From positions 124,001-188,000 of the forward strand of contig CAOLHI010000924.1 of NCBI GenBank assembly GCA_948474755.1: DNA of 64,000 bases. Reading direction: 5' to 3'. The position numbers and the translations under genes are program-made. Shown piece after piece: positions 57,566 through 64,000 of this stretch (position 1 is the stretch's first letter; every line of letters starts with the position of its first letter). The DNA comes from Ctenosaura bakeri (lineage: Eukaryota > Chordata > Lepidosauria > Squamata > Iguanidae). The notes under the pieces were generated by a model. That model was not told the DNA's origin. It searched no databases and saw nothing but the letters and a program-made list of their open reading frames with translations.

Positions 57566-58421
57566 CTGTCATTTACACCTTCCATCTTTCAGTAATCTCT
57601 CCTGCATTTGCAGATTCAACCTGAGCTGAAGATCTTCATGTGTGATGCCATACAAGGATCTCTGGGCATTAATCTAGCACTGGCATTAGAAAAAAAAAAC
57701 AACCCTCTCTCTTCTAAAACCAAGCACAGGAAAGTTATTGTTACAATAAGGCATCTACTCTTCCTGCTCCCTAAATCAGGTTGGAGTATGTACACCAAGA
57801 GAGGCAAAGTTACTCTATATCTGGAGGAAATCTGTTCCTTCAGGTTTTAACTGCAAGGTACCACTGTCTCAAGGTCCCTCACTTTCCAAGAAACATCATG
57901 TCCCCTTTCCTAGCCCTCCCCCACTATGAGAACGACCAGTTTTAAAGCGAATATGATGTAATTTACAACAGCATAATGCCGAGTATTTCATAGATGAAGG
58001 GAAGAATATACTTGTAACAGCCTGATGTTGGTATCAAAAAATAACTTGTTAGCTTCACGCTGTCTACATGTGCAAATTGCTGACAGCTCTGCTTCTTCCC
58101 TGTCTGTGTGCTGCATTCATCACTGCACAGAAATCTGTTTCCCATTCATTTTAAAGGCAGTAGGGTACTTGTTTTTTTCTTATTTAATGATACCATAGGA
58201 AAACATCCTATAATGTATTCATGCTAATTCAGAACACACCTTAACAACAGGAGTGCATGAAATGGCAAGTGGAGCACTGTGAAATTTCATGTATTTATAT
58301 TTACTTTTATAGAGAGACAAAATACGCCCATTCCCTACTCAAAGATTTGGTTTCCAGAGACACAAGGGAGAGAGAGCTGATCCCTGAAGAGATAACTTAA
58401 TGCTATCAACTTACCCTAGAC
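57566..58421. other. Intergenic, nothing recognised
   Basis: No gene-like frame, RNA gene or clear repeat seen. Confidence 0.5.
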
Positions 58422-59192
58422 CAATGCTTCTCAGACGATCTGATGTGAGGCACCAGCTAATTTTTCCCCCCAATGTGCCAGGGACCAGAAACATCTTTAA
58501 TAAAAACATAGTGTTGGAAACAGCTGCAAAGGTCACATAGTCCAACCTCCTGCTATGCAGGATTACTTAACTAAAGCACTCCTGAAAGGTAGCTATCCAA
58601 CCTCTGTGTAAAGACCTCCAAACAAGGAGACTCCACCACTGTTCAAAGCAATCTATTCCACTCTTCAACAGTTCTTTTTTCCTAATATTTAGGCAGAATC
58701 TCTTTTCTTTAAATCTGAATCCATTGGTTGGTATTCTAGTCTTTGGAGCAGCACAAAACATGCTTCCTTCATCTTCTAGGTGATGTCCCTTCATATATTT
58801 ATTTAAAAATGGCTATGATGTCACTTCTCAGTCCATGCTAAAATACCAGCCCCTTCAATCGTTCCATATAAGTCTTGATTTCCAGATTTTGACTATCTTA
58901 GTCACCCTCATCTAGACATTTTCTAGCTTGTCAATATCCTTTTTCAACAGTTGTGTCCCAAACCGGACTCAGCATTCCAAGTAAGGTCTGACCAAAAAAG
59001 AATAGGACGGTGCTATTACATCCCTCAGTCTGGATACTACGGTACATTTCTGCTGATACAGCTCAGAAGTGCATTGGTTTTTTTGCCCATAGGCAACAGT
59101 TCCCTCTCCTACCCCAGTAACTCACCACAGACTGGCAGCTAATGGCTCACGGACTAGCACTGGCCCAGGGACCACCACTTTGAGCATTATTG
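58422..59192. mobile_element. hAT-type element split by a CR1
   Basis: Starts CAATGCTTCTCAGACG and ends caccactttgagcattattg, inverted ends of a hAT-like miniature. Flanks CCCTAGAC and CCCTACAC match at 7 of 8 positions. The inner 58503-59095 is a separate CR1. Confidence 0.75.
58503..59095 (-). mobile_element. CR1 LINE 3' fragment, minus, diverged
   Basis: agctatccaacctctgtgta, ggagactccaccactgttca, agcttgtcaatatccttttt are the CR1 C-terminal words, with many changes and frame breaks. Confidence 0.85.
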
Positions 59193-59725
59193 CCCTACAC
59201 CATTTTTAGTCAAACATTCTTGTAAGATCAAAATTAGGCCGACCACATTGACAAAAGAAGGGGGGACAGTTTCATTTAAAAAGAGGGCAAAAGAAGATAC
59301 AGATTTGCAAAAATTTACATCTGTGTTTATTTACGTATTTACTTTACATCCTGCCTTATTCTCAGTATGGAACCCTACATCTCTGTGGGAATATTTTAGG
59401 GCCAACTGTACATAATATGTAGGCCCATAGTTTTTTCTGTGCCTTTAAAATAAAATAAAATAAAAACACATGGATTTATTGGAGGCTGAACTAGGACAGG
59501 AGATTTTCAGAGTTAAGGGGCTACAGAACCTTTTCACTTCCTCATATTTTCAACATTACATTTTGTGCTTTACTCTCTTTGCTGATGTCTCACCTATTCA
59601 GAGGAGAAAAAAGACAAAAGAACAGGTAGATAACAGAGTTTTTGCAGGAAAGCAATCTCAAGACCTGGCTGAAAAGTATTTCAATTGTATTTCCTCAATT
59701 TTTAGTATGGTGTAAGAGAATAATC

Positions 59726-59875
59726 CAGCATAGTGTATTAGTCTGAGTGTTGGACTAAGAATGTTGGAGAACAAAGAGTTCAAATCCCCACACAGCCATG
59801 GAAACCCACTGGGTGGCCTTAAACAAATCACATTTTCTCAATTTCAGAGAAAAGCAGAGGCAAATCTCTCCGAAT
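59726..59875 (+). mobile_element. tRNA-derived SINE, 3' truncated
   Basis: gtctgagtgttggactaaga, gttcaaatccccacacagcc, ggaaacccactgggtggcct; the tail is absent. Confidence 0.75.
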
Positions 59876-60465
59876 GTGCAAAGGCCTACAGTTTTATTTC
59901 TCTTTTACAGATGGTAAGACTGAGACTGGAAACTAGTGGCTTAAAGCCAGAGCAGTTGCTTTAAGATGGGGATGGCAGTCTCGCCTTAATGTCCGGTAGA
60001 TGCACCATTAGAAATTTCATGTACCATAAGATGCCCCAAAGCAACACCTGTGCTGAAAGTCAGTGTGGAAAGGGTTTACAGAACTGCCTATTTTACTTTT
60101 CTAAATTGATTTTATTATGAGTCAGAGACACAGACAGACAGGAGAAGGAGCTCCTGATTTTTCAGCATGTCTGAGTACAAATTTTTCTCATGGCATAAGA
60201 ACTGGCTCTTTCAGACTGCCCAATAGTTCTGGGAATGCCATGGAATTCTCTTTCAGAATTTCATGCCTTACAACAGTTGTTTCCGCTCCTCCATCACTTG
60301 TCCCCTAAATATACCAAGTTTTTGGCCCCCGTTTGCTGCTGGTTGTAGCAATATTCCCAATCTGCATGTTTCTTTTCATCTGCTTGAGGTATGGTTAAGC
60401 TGTGGTGTGGGCTAGCTTCCTGCCATCCCCTCCATGGGCTTGATGTGTGTGCACGCGCACATGTG

Positions 60466-60650
60466 TGTGTATGTGCCTTCAACTTGCCTGTCAACTTATG
60501 ACAACTCTGTGAATTTCACAAGGTTTTCCTAGGCAAGGAATTCTCAGAGGTGGTTTTGCCAGTTCCTTTCTCTGAAATACAACCTGGTATTCCTTGGCAG
60601 TCTCCCATTCAAGTGCTAACCAGGGCTGACCCTGCTTTCCTCAATACATG
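60466..60650 (-). mobile_element. 5S-rRNA-derived SINE, minus, 5' truncated
   Basis: The right part, tggtattccttggcagtctc and cattcaagtgctaaccaggg, is the complement of the 3' half of 5S rRNA. The left part is the tail caacttgcctgtcaacttat. Confidence 0.8.
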
Positions 60651-61177
60651 CTCTTCCATCAGTATGTACATTCCTCATTATCCATCTATTTAATTTTTAA
60701 AAAGTTTTGTGTGTATATGTGTGTAGTCATACTCCAAAAATGATATAAGGCCATATCACCTTACCAGTGTAAGTCTGGAAAGAAAGAAAGGGGGAAAACT
60801 CATTTACCAGTAATCTGGTAACCAGAAATATGATGAGGGTCAGTAGAAAACCTTGGTCACGCTTTAATTTGAAATGCCATCAGTAGGAAAACTCAGAAAT
60901 ATAGGAGGAGGAACAGAGACAGTATATACAGATGTGTGACATGTGCCCTACCTGTACTGGAAACTCCCAATACAGGCAAAACAATGACAACAACAACAAC
61001 CACACCCTACAGTGGGAATGAAAAGCTGTCATTTGTCCCAGAAATTCACAAAAAGAACACCAGGACAAAAAGAATGTTATGTGGCTATCAAGAAAAAAAC
61101 ATTAACAAATGCAGCTAAAACTCCTGCTAAATCCTAAGGTTTAGAGGTCATCTGGAAGAACCCAATACCAATTATAC

Positions 61178-61338
61178 TCTGTTGTTGTTGTTAGGTGCCT
61201 TCAAGTTGTTTCCAACTTATATAGAGACTCTAAGGCAACACTATCATGGGGTTTCCATGGATGAGCAGGGAACTGAACCCTGGTCTCTAGGATTGTAGTC
61301 CAATGCTCAAATCACCACACTATGTTGGGTCTCATTAC
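61178..61338 (-). mobile_element. tRNA-derived SINE, minus
   Basis: gttgttgttgttaggtgcct tail, gggtttccatggatgagcag, actgaaccctggtctctagg, ccaatgctcaaatcaccaca. Confidence 0.82.
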
Positions 61339-62091
61339 ACATGGTACTGAAACGAAAAGAACACAAAAGCTGATGTAATATTGTGGTTGAGGATGAGCTC
61401 TGATCCACAAAGTATCTCATCCAAGTCTTATTGTGGCCATTAACTTATTAGGTAGCCTTTGGCAAGCCTCTCTTTTTGCCTTACTCTTACCATCTGCCAT
61501 GTGGAGCTAATACTACTGACCTTTCCCTTCTGTATTATTCTTGTCAATGAAGAGCCATTTTTTGAAGGGGGACCTTTATGAGAAGACCATTGCCTTCAGT
61601 TCTGAAAGCTGTGTTTATACCCAAATGGGCCTTGCTGATTGTTAGCCCTCAGACTTCTTAAGCCAGATGGAGCGTTACAGAACAACACTTATGTAAGCTT
61701 GCAAACTTAATTTAATTCATCAGATTGAAAGATCAGCAAGCAAGAGACACTATGGAGAAGCCTTTTTCATGCTTTTAAAAAAATATGCCTTCCCTTTGCT
61801 GTGTTGCTTGCATTTTTTAACTGTTAGCACCGGAAGATGTCTTCTTGCCAAATTGGCAGTTTGGGTATCTCTTTATGAGCAGCAAAAAGCAATACGGAGG
61901 TTGAACAACCTGTTGGTAGATGAGATAAGGAATTATTTCAGCATGGTTTGGTTAATGTAGTGCACAGTCTGGTTTCTCTGCATGCTGTAACTTCACTGAG
62001 CATAAGAAAACAGCATCTCAAAATGTAGTAGCAGAGAATCTTTATGTTCATCGGGAAAATGGTTTCAAAATAGGTTTGAAAATGTGCAGGT
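61339..62091. other. Intergenic, nothing recognised
   Basis: No gene-like frame or clear repeat. Confidence 0.5.
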
Positions 62092-63340
62092 AGAATCATA
62101 GAAATGTAGAGTTGAAAGAGACCACACGGGCTATCCAGTCCAACCCCCTGCCATGCAGGAACACCTGTTACTATGGTTCAGGCCTACCTGGTGATAGCAC
62201 TAGATATCTCTTTTTTGATATCAAATCATTTGACCTTTCTCTGCCACCCCACTCCACGTGTTTGCGAGGCCACCGGGCAGGCACGTACATAGGCGCAGCC
62301 AGTAAGTGCTGGGCATTCCAAATCCCACTTAGGCAGGCAGATTAACGCCACTCCGTTGCTTCAGGGATCTCTCCTGCAGATACTCATTGCTTAAGCGCGA
62401 CTCTACACAAAGACATTCGGCCTCAATCCGACGCCCTTACAATGCCAAGCCATTTGCATACTGGCTACACTATTGTTAAACCTGTGCTAAGCCCATCATG
62501 CTAAACCTGACCTTTGCCAAAGCTTTGTCCCACTCCAAACTCACATTGTTCTCACCGAGTATGGCATGGCCTGTAGGCACAATTCACCCTATAAAAACTC
62601 CCTGATTCCGAGAGCACCTCGGATCGCTCCTAAGTTTCATCCAGCCTTGCTGTCGGTTTGTCCAGAGAGCTCCCCTCAGCGAACCGCGCTGAGCTTTCTT
62701 CCCTGCAATCCTCCGCTTTTCTCCAGGACTACGAGATAAGGTGTCGTATCACCCATTTCCCCCGAAAACTCTTATTTCTAATTTCTTAGTTAGCCGTGTG
62801 CTTGTGGTGTCTTTTCTGTTGTTTGCCCCTTAATAAAGATATCATTTTCACTATTTTAAAAGCTGTCTGACTGCTCTTCCGACCTGATCCCGTAGACGGT
62901 GCAGTGGTTAAATGCCAGTACATTGGGTGGCAAGATCCCTGCTAAGTTACCCTGTCTCTCGCTAGCTTAAGAGAGTGCTCCAGTTAATTTTCCCATCTTG
63001 TGTTTTTGCTTGGTTATTTGGGCGCCCCTCCCGGGACCCCCAGAGAACAGGGTAACACCCCCCCAAAGCACTCCCGACAGATGGCTATCCAGCCTCTGCT
63101 TAAAAACCTCCATGGAAGGAGACTCGGCTACACTCCGAGGCAGCACTGCCGGACAGCCCTGACTGTCAGGAAGTTCTTCCTGAGGTTCAGGTGGAATCTC
63201 CTTTCCTGCAGCTTGAATCCATTGCTCCTTGTCCTGGTCTCTGGAGCAGCAGAAAACAAGCCCTCTCCCTCCTCTACATGGCATCCCTTCAGCTATTTAA
63301 ACATGGCTATCAAGTCCCCTCTTAACCTTCTCTTCTGCAA
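62092..63340 (-). mobile_element. CR1 LINE 3' fragment split by an LTR
   Basis: 62092-62165 (agaatcatagaaatgtagag to catgcaggaacacc) continues at 63058 (ccccaaagcactcccgacag) and runs to about 63340. The two parts are contiguous in the copy at 24362. Confidence 0.9.
62166..63057 (+). mobile_element. Solo LTR of an LTR retrotransposon or endogenous retrovirus
   Basis: 892 bp beginning TGTTAC and ending GTAACA, an inverted TG...CA terminus. It has a TATA box (TATAAAA, 62590-62596) and, about 240 bp on, AATAAA (62832-62837), the U3-R-U5 order. It is inserted cleanly into a CR1. Flanking C-rich bases allow only an imperfect target duplication. No internal genes are present. Class not determined. 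Confidence 0.78.
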
Positions 63341-64000
63341 TGCCTGGCAAACTCAAAAACCATAGTTGAACACAATTTCCATGCCCTATACATCTCCTTG
63401 TACTTCCCACTAATAAGCAAAATGAGAACAAATGAAGCAATGGCAGAATATCTTGCAAAACAAGATGAATCTTGCCAGTGTGTACAACCTTTGGCAATCA
63501 CACAATTTGGCTTTGTGGTGCATAATTTGGATTGTTTGAGCACATAATTTTATATTCTTTGCCTCAGGGTAAATGCCGTTTTGTATTTTCTGATACTTCA
63601 GGATCAGAGCTTGTTCAGAGCAGAGATCTTCGCAATCAGATTTTTTTTTCTCTTTAGGTAAAGGGGAATATTTTTATCTTCAGCTCAAACAAGGTAGGCA
63701 ACTATGACCTTCCAAATGTTTTTACGACTGTAACTCCCATAGTCATTCATCAGTGACTAGGCCAACTAGGGCTGCTGGGAACTGTAAGCCAACAACATAT
63801 GGAAGGGAGCAGCTACCTTCTCCCAAATTTTTAAAAAAATGTGGTTTGGATCACTTTCTGGGATTAGCTGGAGCAATCAGCTTTGATGACTAGCTTTTGT
63901 ATCAATAATAGCCCTTGCTCCACTTAGTGTTGAGTGTGTCTGAAACTGGGTAAAGTAGATGCAATTGCGAGCATTGCTTCTTGCCTTATTGTTACTGTTA
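63341..64000. other. Right edge, no gene recognised
   Basis: Apart from the possible miniature at 63690-63815, nothing can be supported. Confidence 0.5.
63690..63815. mobile_element. Possible hAT-like miniature, diverged
   Basis: ggcaactatgaccttccaaa at the left and acatatggaagggagcagct at the right look like inverted ends around gtaactcccatag / gctgggaactgtaag. Confidence 0.4.

Overview
The window is nuclear DNA of a vertebrate, very probably a squamate reptile and most likely a lizard. Intron-rich genes with GT-AG junctions, tRNA-derived SINEs with a BovB-like 3' tail, CR1 and L2 LINE fragments, 5S-rRNA-derived SINEs and very many DNA-transposon miniatures fit a squamate genome. I cannot name the species.

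Two protein-coding genes are supported, both on the minus strand and in the same neighbour order as in human. NUP54 (nucleoporin 54) runs from its start codon at 16622 leftwards to the window edge. Thirteen coding exons can be placed exactly; only the last roughly 28 codons lie outside. SCARB2 (lysosome membrane protein 2, LIMP-2) runs from its start at 55843 to its stop at 27747. All twelve coding exons can be placed, giving 482 residues. Every junction keeps phase and matches the expected protein.

Layout: 1-16622 NUP54, with a CpG-rich first exon; 16780-27746 intergenic, beginning with a palindromic microsatellite block and a second GC-rich segment with an RFX-type X-box, then repeats including a CR1 fragment that keeps a 342-codon reverse-transcriptase frame; 27747-55843 SCARB2, whose introns are packed with transposons; 55844-56400 its CpG-rich promoter side; 56400-64000 intergenic, repeats only, including an LTR of about 890 bp inserted in a CR1. 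I found no RNA gene, CRISPR array or bacterial feature.

The most interesting non-genic content is a foldback (full-length palindrome) DNA transposon family, about 140-270 bp, with ends like GGCCATTTCCGCAC. There are some 15 complete copies and several half copies. Target-site evidence, including one copy inside a SINE and one with a paralogous empty site, shows 3-bp duplications. Other points are an additional FG-repeat exon in NUP54 compared with human, and marked divergence of the SCARB2 helical region, including the position of human His150.
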